DNA from: Gammaproteobacteria bacterium
GTDB lineage: Bacteria; Pseudomonadota; Gammaproteobacteria; Steroidobacterales; Steroidobacteraceae
Assembly (NCBI GenBank): GCA_004297335.1
Contig: SCUD01000072.1
Coordinates: forward strand, 1-55,382
DNA length: 55,382 bases
Direction: 5' to 3'
The notes below the pieces were generated by a model that worked only from the letters and a program-made list of their open reading frames with translations, made no database searches and had not been told where the DNA came from. The translations under genes and the position numbers were made by a program. Positions 23,744 through 32,071 of this stretch are shown piece after piece (the stretch's first letter is position 1; each line of letters opens with the position of its first letter).

Positions 23744-25080
23744 ACGGGCTATTCGACCGTGTGCGCCCTGACGACGCGAGCGCATGGCGAGCCTGGTGCA
23801 CTACGATCCTGCTGGCCCTGACCGCGACACTGGCCTATATCGATCGTACGCTGCTCAATCTGCTGGTCGAGCCGATCAAGGCCGATCTGTCCTTGAGCGA
23901 TACGCAGGTGGGTGTGCTGCAGGGCGTGGCCTTCTCCCTCTTCTATGGGACGCTGAGCGTACCGATCGGGCGGCTGGCCGATGCGACCAGCCGCAAGAGA
24001 GTCATCATGACCGCCATGCTGGCCTGGAGCGCCGTCACGGCCGCGACGGGCTTTGCCACCAGCTATCTCACGATGTTCCTGTGTCGTGCCGGCGTGGCCG
24101 CAGGTGAAGCCGGCGTATCACCCGCCTCCGGTTCGATGATCGCCGACTTGTTCCCGCGCGCGAGACTGGCCTTGCCGATGAGCGTGTACACGATGAGCAT
24201 CTACGTCGGCAGCGGCCTCGCCCTGTTCCTGGGCGGATGGATGATCGGACAGTTCGAGGGCCAGCCAACCGTGGCGGTTCCGCTGCTCGGCGAGATGGTT
24301 CCGTGGCGCGCCAGTTTCGTCATCGTTGGCCTGCTCGGCATTCCATGGTTCCTGCTCATCGGCGTCGCGCTGCGTGAGCCACGCCGAACGGAACACACGA
24401 CCTACCAGCTCCAGCGCAACGCCGAAGGATCCCTGTCGATCCGCGAGGTGGCGGGCTTTCTGCTGAGATACCGCAGTTTCTTTGCCGGTCACTTTCTCGG
24501 CTTCACGTTGGCGCTCGCGATGATCAGCGGCATGCTGGCCTGGATGCCGACCATACTGATCCGTGTCTTCTCGATGCCAATCGAAGAGGTGGGTCGCGCC
24601 TTCGGCCTCGCCTATATCCTGTGCGGGCTGGCGGGGGCGTTCCTGGGTGGCTGGTGCTCCAATCGCCTGTCCGCCCGCGGTCGCAGGCAGGCGCCACTCG
24701 AGCTGGCCATGCTTGCGCCGCTGGGAGCGCTCGCCTGCACGGCCGGCCTGCTACTGGTCGATGACCCGACGCTGGCGCTGGCGTTGTGCGGCGGCACTGT
24801 GTTCTTCATTGCGCCGACCATTTCGCTGTCGGCAGCGGCCTATCTGCTGGTGACTCCGAACCGGGTCCGGGCTCAGGTCAGCGGGCTGTTCCTGATGGTG
24901 ACCGGTGTGCTCGGTATCGGTACGGGACCCATCATCGTTGCCATGATTACCGATGGTGTTTTCGCGGACGAGGGCATGTTGCACTATTCACTGGCAGCTG
25001 CCGGAGTCGTGCTGTGCGCCTGCATGCTGCCGATACTGGCGTACGCCAGGAAGGCGATGATGGCCCTCGATCTGTGGTGA
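23740..25080 (+). CDS. MFS transporter, spinster-like
   Basis: A 446-residue major facilitator with about 12 hydrophobic segments. After helix 1 (LLALTATLAYIDRTLLNLLV) comes LSLSDTQVGVLQGVAFSLFYG and the loop 2-3 motif GRLADATSRKR, the MFS signature. The D-R pair in helix 1 and the loop pattern resemble spinster-type MFS proteins often found beside TonB receptors. It probably carries the substrate, once in the periplasm, across the inner membrane. ATG 23740 overlaps the oxidase stop; it is the last gene of the run and convergent with the LysR gene, 11 bp apart. Confidence 0.88.
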   Translation: MNGLFDRVRPDDASAWRAWCTTILLALTATLAYIDRTLLNLLVEPIKADLSLSDTQVGVLQGVAFSLFYGTLSVPIGRLADATSRKRVIMTAMLAWSAVTAATGFATSYLTMFLCRAGVAAGEAGVSPASGSMIADLFPRARLALPMSVYTMSIYVGSGLALFLGGWMIGQFEGQPTVAVPLLGEMVPWRASFVIVGLLGIPWFLLIGVALREPRRTEHTTYQLQRNAEGSLSIREVAGFLLRYRSFFAGHFLGFTLALAMISGMLAWMPTILIRVFSMPIEEVGRAFGLAYILCGLAGAFLGGWCSNRLSARGRRQAPLELAMLAPLGALACTAGLLLVDDPTLALALCGGTVFFIAPTISLSAAAYLLVTPNRVRAQVSGLFLMVTGVLGIGTGPIIVAMITDGVFADEGMLHYSLAAAGVVLCACMLPILAYARKAMMALDLW

Positions 25081-25091
25081 GGGCGCGGTCG

Positions 25092-25973
25092 TCAGGGATC
25101 GCGGGTCAAGTGCTCGAGCAGCTGATCCGCGAGGGTTGAATAGGGCCGGTGCAGGGCCCGCAGCAGAAAGGTCTGAAACCGGATCGCCGGCTCGAAGGGT
25201 CGCAGCGCATAGCCCAGATGGGCGTATTCTTCCGCCACGTAGCGGGTTACAACGGACACACCGACGCCGCTCGCGACCATGTGACATACGGACGAAGCCT
25301 GGGCAGTCTCCAGCCGGATGTTCCTTCGAATCGCCAGTTGGTCGAAGACCGCGTCGATGCGCGTGCGGCTCTTGTCCAGGCTCGACAGCGAGACGAAATC
25401 CTGACCGGACAGGTCGCGCGCGTGAATGCGCTTCTTCCGGCACAAGGAATGGCCGGACGGCAGAATGCAGACGGCCTGCAATTCCGCGAGCGGCCGGCAT
25501 TCGACGCCGGGATCGTCCGAGGGACCTGCGGTGATGCCGATGTCCATGGCTTGCCGCGAGACGGCGCCGACAATTTCCGCCGAGGGCATCGGCACGATCG
25601 ATACCAGGACATGGTCATGCTGGAGGAGAAAATCCCTGATACGGGACGCGATCCAGGAGTTGGACAGCGCCGGAAAGACGCCGATATAGAGATATCCACG
25701 GCGATTGTCCCGCACCTCCACCGCGATCTGGTTGAGATACTCGAGACCTTTGTAGACCTGCTTGACCTCGCTGTAGAAGACGAGGCCAGCAGCGGTCGGC
25801 TTGAGCCTGGTACCGCTGCGGACAAAAGCCTTGAAGCCGGTCTGGGCCTCGAACCGGTCGAGCATGCGGCTCACGGCGGGCTGCGAAACATGCAGGTGTT
25901 CGGCGGCGGCAGTGACGGTGCCGTACTCCATGATGGCCAGAAACACCTCGATCTGGCGCGCGCTGATCTTCAT
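25092..25973 (-). CDS. LysR-family transcriptional regulator
   Basis: A 293-residue regulator. The N-terminal winged helix spans residues 4-62 (RQIEVFLAIMEYGTVTAAAE, then HVSQPAVSRMLDRFE), followed by the periplasmic-binding-like effector domain with YLYIGVFPALSNSWIA. The overall sequence resembles the OccR/NocR branch that responds to opines, which fits the adjacent oxidase. It is convergent with the MFS gene and starts only 17 bp after the cysE stop on the same strand, so it may be transcribed from the cysK promoter. The likely operator is the dyad at 18449-18463. Confidence 0.88.
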   Translation of the reverse strand: MKISARQIEVFLAIMEYGTVTAAAEHLHVSQPAVSRMLDRFEAQTGFKAFVRSGTRLKPTAAGLVFYSEVKQVYKGLEYLNQIAVEVRDNRRGYLYIGVFPALSNSWIASRIRDFLLQHDHVLVSIVPMPSAEIVGAVSRQAMDIGITAGPSDDPGVECRPLAELQAVCILPSGHSLCRKKRIHARDLSGQDFVSLSSLDKSRTRIDAVFDQLAIRRNIRLETAQASSVCHMVASGVGVSVVTRYVAEEYAHLGYALRPFEPAIRFQTFLLRALHRPYSTLADQLLEHLTRDP

Positions 25974-25990
25974 ACCGGCCTGGACGCGGC

Positions 25991-26950
25991 TCAGATCCCC
26001 GCCCCATCCTCAAACCCGGTCTGCAGCGGCTCGGCCTGGGCGACGCGCGAGTGCGGCGGCACGTCGTGCGTCAGCCAGACATTGCCGCCGATGATGCTGC
26101 CGCGGCCGACGGTGACGCGGCCGAGCACGGTGGCGCTCGCATAGATCGTGACCTCGTCCTCGACGATCGGGTGCCGCGCGAGGCCCTTGACGAGCCGTCC
26201 CTTGTCATCGACCGGGAAGCTGCGCGCGCCGAGCGTGACGCCCTGGTACAGGCGCACGCGGTTGCCGACGACGGCAGTCTCGCCGATCACGACGCCGGTG
26301 CCGTGGTCGATGAAGAACTCGCAGCCGATCCGGGCACCCGGGTGGATGTCGATGCCGGTGCGCTGGTGCGCGTCCTCGGCAATCAGCCGCGGCAGCAGCG
26401 GCACCTCCTCCTCGTGCAGGATGTGGGCGATCCGGTGCCGGGTCACCGCGAACACGCCGGGGAACGAGTACAGCGCCTCGATCGGGTGCGGGCAGGACGG
26501 GTCGCCGCGCCAGGCGGCGCTGATGTCCCGCAGCAGGCACTCGCGCAGCTCCGGCAGCCGTCCGATCAGTTCGCGGGCGATGCGGTGGCCCTCGGCGTGG
26601 CGCTCACCCTCGTCGTCGTGCCCGTTGGCCGGGCGTGGCGGAAAGGGCAGCGCCAGGTGGATCTGGTCGGCGAGCGCCGCCTCGATGCTGGCCAGCTCGC
26701 GTTCGAGCGCGGGCCCGCCGCTGGCACCGTCGCCGGCGATCGGCAGGATGCTGCCGACCAGCACCCGGTGCAGGCGCGCGATGCTGTCGAGCACCTGGAC
26801 GCGGTCCGGCAGCGGATTGCCGTTCAGCTCGGCGAACAGCGCCGAATTACCGGCCGCGGCGAGCCCGGCGGCCACCGCGGCATGGAAGCCCGGCGTGCGG
26901 CCCTCAGAGCTTGCTGGAGCTGGCTGACTCACCGGCCGGTGCCTCTTCAT
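25991..26950 (-). CDS. cysE: Serine O-acetyltransferase (EpsC/CysE type)
   Basis: Transfers acetyl from acetyl-CoA to serine, giving O-acetylserine for cysteine synthesis. The 319-residue product has a helical N-terminal half and a left-handed beta-helix with hexapeptide repeats. Recognisable motifs are [27 protein letters not shown] and VTLGARSFP. Length and the long N-terminal part match the EpsC branch. The start lies inside the cysK 3' end (47-bp overlap), so translation must restart inside the cysK frame. Downstream, the LysR gene follows after 17 bp. Confidence 0.92.
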   Translation of the reverse strand: MKRHRPVSQPAPASSEGRTPGFHAAVAAGLAAAGNSALFAELNGNPLPDRVQVLDSIARLHRVLVGSILPIAGDGASGGPALERELASIEAALADQIHLALPFPPRPANGHDDEGERHAEGHRIARELIGRLPELRECLLRDISAAWRGDPSCPHPIEALYSFPGVFAVTRHRIAHILHEEEVPLLPRLIAEDAHQRTGIDIHPGARIGCEFFIDHGTGVVIGETAVVGNRVRLYQGVTLGARSFPVDDKGRLVKGLARHPIVEDEVTIYASATVLGRVTVGRGSIIGGNVWLTHDVPPHSRVAQAEPLQTGFEDGAGI

Positions 26951-27869
26951 AGAGCCAGGTCGAGAGGTAGCGCTCGCCGAAGCTCGGGATGATCGTGACG
27001 ATCAGCTTGCCCCGGTTCTCTTCACGCGCAGCGACCTTGAGCGCGGCCGCGAGCGCCGCGCCGGAACTGATACCGACCAGGATGCCTTCCTCGCGACCGA
27101 GGCGGCGCGCGTAGTCGCCGGCTTCCTCGTTGCTCACGGTGACGATCTCATCGATGATCTTCGTGTTCAGCACGTCCGGTACGAAGCCCGCGCCAATGCC
27201 CTGGATCTTGTGCGGGCCGGGCTGGCCGCCGGACAGCACGGGGCTCCCGGCCGGCTCGACCGCGACAGCCCGGAACGAGGGCTTGCGCGCCTTGATGACC
27301 TCGCTGACGCCGGTGATCGTGCCACCGGTGCCGATGCCTGACACCAGGATGTCGACCTCGCCATCGGTGTCGTCCCAGATTTCCTCGGCGGTCGTGCGGC
27401 GGTGGACCTCGGGGTTCGCCGGGTTGGTGAACTGGCCGACCAGCAGGTAGCGCTTCGGATCGGAGTCGATGATCTCCTGCGCCCGCGCGATCGCGCCTTT
27501 CATGCCCTTGGCGCCCTCGGTCAGGACGAGCTCGGCGCCGAAGGCGCGCAGCATGCGGCGGCGCTCGATGCTCATCGTCTCGGGCATCGTCAGCACCAGC
27601 CGGTAGCCGCGGGCGGCGGCGACGAAGGCGAGCGCGATGCCGGTGTTGCCGCTGGTCGGCTCCACCAGCACCGTTTCGGGTCCGATCAGGCCCTGTTTCT
27701 CGAGGGCCTCGATCATGCTGACCCCGATGCGGTCCTTGACGCTGGCGCAGGGGTTGAAGAACTCGAGCTTCAGCACGATGCGGCCGGGCAGGTCCTGGCC
27801 AATCTTGTTGAGGCGCACGAGCGGCGTGCGGCCGATGGTCTCGAGAATGTCGTTGTAGATGCGGGCCAT
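26904..27869 (-). CDS. cysK: Cysteine synthase A (O-acetylserine sulfhydrylase)
   Basis: PLP enzyme that replaces the acetyl group of O-acetylserine with sulfide to give cysteine. The 321-residue product shows [10 protein letters not shown], the PLP lysine K45 in [11 protein letters not shown], the substrate loop [10 protein letters not shown], and the phosphate-binding [12 protein letters not shown]. It is the first gene of a cysK-cysE pair on the minus strand; the two proteins are known to form the cysteine synthase complex. The next gene upstream is 212 bp away. Confidence 0.95.
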   Translation of the reverse strand: MARIYNDILETIGRTPLVRLNKIGQDLPGRIVLKLEFFNPCASVKDRIGVSMIEALEKQGLIGPETVLVEPTSGNTGIALAFVAAARGYRLVLTMPETMSIERRRMLRAFGAELVLTEGAKGMKGAIARAQEIIDSDPKRYLLVGQFTNPANPEVHRRTTAEEIWDDTDGEVDILVSGIGTGGTITGVSEVIKARKPSFRAVAVEPAGSPVLSGGQPGPHKIQGIGAGFVPDVLNTKIIDEIVTVSNEEAGDYARRLGREEGILVGISSGAALAAALKVAAREENRGKLIVTIIPSFGERYLSTWLYEEAPAGESASSSKL

Positions 27870-28081
27870 GGTGGTTCCTCACTGCGGGTTGGTGGCCGTC
27901 ATCCCGCGCGGCCACGACGCCAGACTAGGCGCAGCCGGGCCGCGCCGGAAATGGCGGTTGAATTGCTGCTGATAGCGGCTGGTTATCGGTGCGGATCGTG
28001 TCCATGCCTTTCAAAAGGGGAGGGGCCCCGGGCCCGGATCGGCACCGGGAACCCCACCCGACATGGAAACCTGTGCAGCTC
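27870..28081. other. Intergenic region upstream of cysK and behind the PilZ gene
   Basis: 212 bp without a credible gene. It should hold the cysK promoter, but I cannot name one. On the minus strand a short GGGG/CCCC hairpin followed by TTTT (plus-strand 28013-28029) could end the PilZ transcript; the stem is only 4 bp. Confidence 0.3.
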
Positions 28082-28363
28082 TCAGCCAGTGCGAGCCGCG
28101 TAACTGTCCATCCTGAGACCGGTGCCGCCGCGCGACACGTGGGCCACCACCGCCTGGCGGCGATGGATTTTGGTCACCGTCCCCAGGTTGATCGCGAACG
28201 CCAGTTCAACGATCGAACCCTTCGCGAGACCCAGATTGCGGGTCTCGACGAACACGCCGTTGGCGCTCAGGTTATGCGCCCGGCACAGTGAGCCCTTGCG
28301 CCCCGGCAACATCAGGTAGACCGTGGCGCGCGCACGATGCCGCGTATGCAGACGACGTTCCAT
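28082..28363 (-). CDS. PilZ-domain protein
   Basis: A 93-residue single-domain PilZ protein. The c-di-GMP binding pattern is present: a basic R-x-x-R element at the N-terminus (MERRLHTRHRAR) and the (D/N)-x-S-x-x-G motif as NLSANGVFVE about residue 33. It probably senses c-di-GMP and adjusts motility or surface behaviour, in keeping with the flagellar genes next to it. It lies 235 bp downstream of flgN on the same strand, so it is probably a separate transcript. Confidence 0.85.
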   Translation of the reverse strand: MERRLHTRHRARATVYLMLPGRKGSLCRAHNLSANGVFVETRNLGLAKGSIVELAFAINLGTVTKIHRRQAVVAHVSRGGTGLRMDSYAARTG

Positions 28364-28560
28364 CTCCGCTTCCCCGCTTTCTTGTGCCGTGGAGACGACT
28401 GCGGGGATCAGTATGCCGGCCTTGGGCGGGCTAGGAAAGACCCGGCTTCAGGGTTCTGACCCGGACTGAGCAGGTTCTTTCATTTCAATGACTTGCAAGT
28501 CCAACTGCGGATGATCTATTGGCTTTGCGGTGCAAAAACGCCCTGGCGGCGATGGATATT

Positions 28561-28581
28561 GCGCGGGCGGGCGGCCCGCGC
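28561..28581 (-). terminator. Hairpin behind flgN, possible terminator
   Basis: GCGCGGGC-GGGCG-GCCCGCGC is an 8-bp perfect stem with a 5-nt loop, 18 bp beyond the flgN stop in the reading direction of flgA-flgM-flgN. A run of five U comes only about 25 nt later, so it may be Rho-assisted or an mRNA end stabiliser. Confidence 0.35.
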
Positions 28582-28598
28582 GGCCCACCGGATCCGGC

Positions 28599-29069
28599 TC
28601 AGGCCCGGGCCAGGGCCCGTGGCGCAGCCAGGGTCTCGGCCGCACCGGTTCGTCCGTAGAGCTCGGCCGGCCCGCCACGGCCGTTCAGCAGCTGCAGGGA
28701 CTGCCGGACACGCCGCTGCAACGCCGTGAGCGCGAGGCCGTTGCTGTGATTCATCCTGCGGCAATGGAGCAGTTCGCTGCGCAGGTGTTCCCACTGCAGG
28801 CGCAGGGGCTTGCCTTCCAGCCCCAGTCCGTCGATCGCCGCGAGCATGCCTGCTGGTTCGGCATCGATGCGATGGAAGCCGCACCAGGCACGGCGGCGCT
28901 GCTCGAGCTGCTCGATTCGCGCAAGGGTCGCGGTCTTGGCGCCGGTGATCCGCACCAGAAGGTCGGCGTCCCGTCGTGCGAGTGCGTCAGTCTCGCTGGC
29001 CAGGCTGGCGCGCAACTGCGAGACCGCCTCGTCCAGTTCGGCCAGCAGCTCGCGCAGCTCGGACTTCAT
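28599..29069 (-). CDS. flgN: Flagellar export chaperone FlgN
   Basis: FlgN keeps the hook-filament junction proteins FlgK and FlgL soluble and delivers them to the export gate. The 156-residue product is helical (ELRELLAELDEAVSQLRASL, then RIEQLEQRRRAWC) as in the FlgN family, which has low sequence identity. ATG 29069 gives the family-typical start; the frame is open upstream, where it would run into flgM. It lies 25 bp after flgM in the usual flgA-flgM-flgN order. Confidence 0.82.
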   Translation of the reverse strand: MKSELRELLAELDEAVSQLRASLASETDALARRDADLLVRITGAKTATLARIEQLEQRRRAWCGFHRIDAEPAGMLAAIDGLGLEGKPLRLQWEHLRSELLHCRRMNHSNGLALTALQRRVRQSLQLLNGRGGPAELYGRTGAAETLAAPRALARA

Positions 29070-29094
29070 CCCTGCGCGGCCCAGGCGGCGATGC

Positions 29095-29406
29095 TCAGAG
29101 ACCCGCCAGGGTGTGCTCGAGCGCGAGCATGCGGTCGGCGACCCGGCGTGCATCCACCTGGTACTCACCGCGTTCGATGGCCTGGCGCAGGGCAGCGACC
29201 CGCGCCGTGTCCAGCTCCGGTGCCGCCGCGACCTCTTCGCTCAGTCGCTGCAGTTGCCGTGCTGAATCGGTCAGGGTGACCTGATCCTCGGTCACAGATC
29301 GGGGGTGGCCCGCATTCTCGCCGTCGACCCGCTTCACCGCCTCGTCGCGCCTGCCGCCGGAGACCTGGGCAGGTTGCTGTCCGAATCCGTCGATCTTGTT
29401 GCTCAT
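29095..29406 (-). CDS. flgM: Anti-sigma-28 factor FlgM
   Basis: FlgM holds FliA (sigma-28) inactive until it is exported through the finished hook. The 103-residue product begins MSNKIDGFGQQPAQV. The conserved C-terminal FliA-binding half is VTLTDSARQLQRLSEEVAA followed by RVAALRQAIERGEYQVDARR. The ATG at 29406 was chosen on family length; the frame continues upstream. A FliA-type promoter lies 40-65 bp before the start, giving the familiar negative feedback loop. Confidence 0.92.
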   Translation of the reverse strand: MSNKIDGFGQQPAQVSGGRRDEAVKRVDGENAGHPRSVTEDQVTLTDSARQLQRLSEEVAAAPELDTARVAALRQAIERGEYQVDARRVADRMLALEHTLAGL

Positions 29407-29445
29407 GCCCTGCCCGCTCCCGGGTCTCCTGGTTCCTGCCCGCTG

Positions 29446-29471
29446 TAGCGGCCGTCGCGCATCAGTCTTGA
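29446..29471 (-). promoter_or_regulatory. Sigma-28 (FliA) promoter of flgMN
   Basis: On the minus strand: TCAAG, 14 nt, GCCGCTA, in a CTCAAG context. Spacing and -35 are identical to the sites found in front of fliC, fliD and the HDOD gene. The predicted transcript start is about 33 nt before flgM. Confidence 0.65.
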
Positions 29472-29497
29472 GGCCGATTCCTGTTCTGTGAAGTGGA

Positions 29498-30196
29498 TCA
29501 CAAGGGTACTTCCACGAGGTCCGGACCGCGGACGACACCTTCGACGTCACGGCCCGAACTGAGATTGCGGACGCGAATTCTCTGGTCGAGGCCGGCCGCG
29601 GCCAGGGCTTCACCCTGGGCCCGGACCGACAGCTGGCCCGAGCGGGCCACCACGATGACCGACTGGCCGCGACGCACCAAGGGCAGGCTGCGCACGACCT
29701 GGGGAGTCAGCACCTCGCCCTGGGCGAGCGGGCGCACCAGCTCCTGGCCGATGAGGTCGGCGGGTGTGCGGAAGTGGCCATAGGGCAGCGAGGCCAGATC
29801 CCGCTCCGAGGGACGCAGGTCGGATGCGGTCAGCGCGGTGCGGGCCGCCAGCGGGCGCGCCGCAACCATCACGGCGATGCGTGCCTGGATCGCGACCGGC
29901 ACGAATACGCGCCACGCGGGAGCGGGGCAGGCGACCTCGATGGTGATCCTCCCGGCGGTATGTGTGCCGGCGGCTCCCCGGGCCGTGAGTGCCGCACTGC
30001 AGGTCGGCAGGCGCAGGCGCGAATCCAGCGATGCGCTCGCCGCAGTGCTCGTGTCCGCGACCTCGCCAACCAGCCGCAGTGCTTCCTGCTCCGCGGCGGC
30101 CCGGACGCCGTCGAGCGGATGGAGCCCGCTCGCGGCCGCTGCAGAGCCAAGCAGCAGGCCGCTGCAAAGAAATTGAACGATGCACGCGCGTCGCAT
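29498..30196 (-). CDS. flgA: Flagellar P-ring assembly chaperone FlgA
   Basis: FlgA is a periplasmic chaperone needed to assemble the FlgI P-ring. The 232-residue product has a signal peptide (residues 1-21, ending GSAAAASG) and a C-terminal SAF-type domain. Recognisable segments are PLAARTALTASDLRPSERDL, FRTPADLIGQELVRPLAQGE and VRRGQSVIVVARSG. It is divergent from flgB across a 304-bp region. A sigma-54 site ends 12 bp before the ATG, so the message is predicted to be nearly leaderless (see findings). Confidence 0.92.
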   Translation of the reverse strand: MRRACIVQFLCSGLLLGSAAAASGLHPLDGVRAAAEQEALRLVGEVADTSTAASASLDSRLRLPTCSAALTARGAAGTHTAGRITIEVACPAPAWRVFVPVAIQARIAVMVAARPLAARTALTASDLRPSERDLASLPYGHFRTPADLIGQELVRPLAQGEVLTPQVVRSLPLVRRGQSVIVVARSGQLSVRAQGEALAAAGLDQRIRVRNLSSGRDVEGVVRGPDLVEVPL

Positions 30197-30208
30197 GGGT
30201 GATTACCT

Positions 30209-30223
30209 GCAACCGCCGTGCCA
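30209..30223 (-). promoter_or_regulatory. Sigma-54 (RpoN) promoter of flgA
   Basis: On the minus strand TGGCACG-GCGG-TTGC, a full match to the -24/-12 consensus. The -12 C is at 30209; transcription would start about 12 nt later, at or next to the flgA ATG (30196). Confidence 0.7.
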
Positions 30224-30447
30224 GAACCGGACCGCACGGCCAAGTCCCTGATCTGCCGTCGCGAGCTGGCCCGCAGCCGCAGGAATTTCGCCAGCGCGAG
30301 TGCGTTTGCCCGGCCCTCGTCAAGAAACCGACGCGGCCGCTCAGAGCGCCGCCGCTTGCCGCAGCGGCGGCTGGTTCTTGCCGCACCGCAGTCCGTACCA
30401 GGCCGGCAATGGCCGTCCGGGCCGCCAGTTTCCGTGCGGTGGCCGCA

Positions 30448-30464
30448 TGGCACGGTCCTTGCTT
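30448..30464 (+). promoter_or_regulatory. Sigma-54 (RpoN) promoter of the flgB operon
   Basis: TGGCACG-GTCC-TTGCTT, a full match to the -24/-12 consensus. The predicted start near 30474 leaves a leader of about 27 nt with GGAG before ATG 30501. Confidence 0.8.
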
Positions 30465-30500
30465 GGTAACTCGTGCCACAGCCGTGCTGGAGAGCGGGTG

Positions 30501-30905
30501 ATGATGATGGGACTCCTGGGTGAGGTATTCGGGCCGCATGAGCTGGCGCTGCGCCTGCGGGGGGAACGCGCCGGTGTCCTCGCGGCGAACCTGGCGAACG
30601 CAGACACTCCCGGCTACAAGGCCCGGGACCTGGATTTCGCGACACTGCTCGCCGCCCAGGGGCAGGAGCAGTCCTCGCTGCCCATGGCAGTCACGCAAGG
30701 GGCACATCTCGGTGGTGCGGATGCCGGCGGTGGCGCCGGCGAATTGCTCTACCGGATTCCGTTCCAGCCTTCGCGCGACGGCAACACTGTCGAGAGCCAG
30801 GTCGAATTCGCCGCCTTCGGTGCCAATGCCGTGCGCTACCAGGCGAGCCTGATGTTCATCAACCGGCGCATCGCCGGCATCGAATCCGCGCTGACCGGAC
30901 AATAA
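30501..30905 (+). CDS. flgB: Flagellar proximal rod protein FlgB
   Basis: A 134-residue rod subunit next to the MS-ring. The N-terminal rod/hook signature is LAANLANADTPGYKARDLDF, and the C-terminus is the usual helix (VRYQASLMFINRRIAGIESA). Three tandem ATGs (30501, 30504, 30507) are possible starts; the first is given. First gene of the flgB-L run, directly behind a sigma-54 promoter. Confidence 0.93.
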   Translation: MMMGLLGEVFGPHELALRLRGERAGVLAANLANADTPGYKARDLDFATLLAAQGQEQSSLPMAVTQGAHLGGADAGGGAGELLYRIPFQPSRDGNTVESQVEFAAFGANAVRYQASLMFINRRIAGIESALTGQ

Positions 30906-30916
30906 AGGAGAGGCCG

Positions 30917-31342
30917 GTGCCCATGATGAGGATCTTCGACGTGGCCGGATCCGCGCTGGCGGCACAGAGCCTGCGGCTCAACGTGGTCGCCAGCAATCTC
31001 GCCAACGCCGATTCGGTCGCCGGCACGCCGCAGGCCGCCTACCGGGCGCGGCATCCGGTATTCCAGGCGCAGCCGCAGGAGTTCAGTGCCGGGCCCGCCG
31101 CTGCGGACGCGGCAGTCGGCGTGCGGGTGCTGGGCATCTGGCAGAGCGACGCGAGCCCGGTGCAGCGCCACCAGCCCGGCCATCCGCTCGCGGATGCCGA
31201 CGGCAACGTCTGGTCTTCCAACGTCAACGTCGTCGAGGAAATGGCGAACATGATCTCGGCTTCGCGGGCCTTCCAGGCCAACGTCGAGGTCATCAATACG
31301 TCCCGCGACCTGATGTTGAAGACGCTGGCGATGGGTCGCTGA
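30917..31342 (+). CDS. flgC: Flagellar proximal rod protein FlgC
   Basis: A 141-residue rod protein with the family's LRLNVVASNLANADSVAGTP and the C-terminal NVVEEMANMISASRAFQANV. The start is GTG 30917 with AAAGGAG 6 bp upstream; ATG codons follow at 30923 and 30926 as alternatives. It lies 11 bp behind flgB. Confidence 0.93.
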   Translation: MPMMRIFDVAGSALAAQSLRLNVVASNLANADSVAGTPQAAYRARHPVFQAQPQEFSAGPAAADAAVGVRVLGIWQSDASPVQRHQPGHPLADADGNVWSSNVNVVEEMANMISASRAFQANVEVINTSRDLMLKTLAMGR

Positions 31343-31361
31343 GCGACACCGGAGGAGCACG

Positions 31362-32036
31362 ATGACGGTCAACAGCATTCAGGCGGACTTCGCGGCCCTC
31401 GGCCTGACGCGCGACGTGCAGCCGGAGCGCAAGGAGGAACTCGGCGTGACCGACTTCCTGCGCCTGATGATCACGCAGTTCCGCAACCAGGATCCGTTCA
31501 AGCCGCTGGAGAGCGGGGAGTTCCTCGGGCAGCTCGCGCAGTTCGGCGCCGTGACCGGCATCACCGAGCTCAAGCAGGAGTTCCAGCAGCTCTCCGGCTC
31601 GCTGGTTTCGAACCAGGCCTTGCAGGCTTCGGCGCTGCTGGGCCGCGACGTGCTGGTCAACCGCCCGGTTGGCTGGCTGCCGGCCGGAGGCACGCTCGAG
31701 GCCGAGGTCGAGTTGCCCTCGGCCGCCAGCCGCGTGCAGGTCCAGGTGCTCGGTGCCGGTGGCGAAGTGCTGCGGACGATCGAACTCGGCCCGCAGCCGG
31801 CTGGTCTCGCCCGCGTCAGCTGGGACGGCCGCGCGGACGATGGTTCGCTGGCGGCGGAGGGCGCCTATCAGCTCCGCGCGCAGACCATCGGCCCCGGCGG
31901 AGTCCAGTCCGCGGCGCAGGTGCTCGCCATCGCCGCGGTCGAGAGCGTGACCATCGGCGCCGGGCAGGGCGGGCTCGCACTCTTCCTGCGTGGCCTCGGC
32001 GACGTTCCGTTCGGCGAAGTCCGGCGGATCGGCTGA
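31362..32036 (+). CDS. flgD: Hook capping/scaffold protein FlgD
   Basis: FlgD caps the growing hook and guides FlgE subunits into place. The 224-residue product has the conserved N-terminal domain (LGVTDFLRLMITQFRNQDPF, then GQLAQFGAVTGITELKQ) and a C-terminal FlgD Ig/tudor part with DGRADDGSLAAEGAYQLRA. A strong GGAGGAG ribosome site precedes ATG 31362. Confidence 0.93.
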   Translation: MTVNSIQADFAALGLTRDVQPERKEELGVTDFLRLMITQFRNQDPFKPLESGEFLGQLAQFGAVTGITELKQEFQQLSGSLVSNQALQASALLGRDVLVNRPVGWLPAGGTLEAEVELPSAASRVQVQVLGAGGEVLRTIELGPQPAGLARVSWDGRADDGSLAAEGAYQLRAQTIGPGGVQSAAQVLAIAAVESVTIGAGQGGLALFLRGLGDVPFGEVRRIG

Positions 32037-32071
32037 GCAACGGCACTTCCCAACACTCAAGGAGCTCCCCC

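Larger units (their letters stand above)
30197..30500. other. Divergent flgA/flgB regulatory region
   Basis: 304 bp with no gene. It carries a sigma-54 site at each end, one per direction (30209-30223 minus, 30448-30464 plus). Between them is a perfect 8-bp hairpin, GCCGCCGC-N8-GCGGCGGC (30348-30371). FleQ or FleR enhancer sites are expected here but I cannot point to one. Confidence 0.5.

Noticed and set aside
30329-30350. FliA-like TCAAG...GCCGCTC in the flgA/flgB region
   Set aside because: The spacer is 11 nt instead of the 14 nt shared by the four credible FliA sites.
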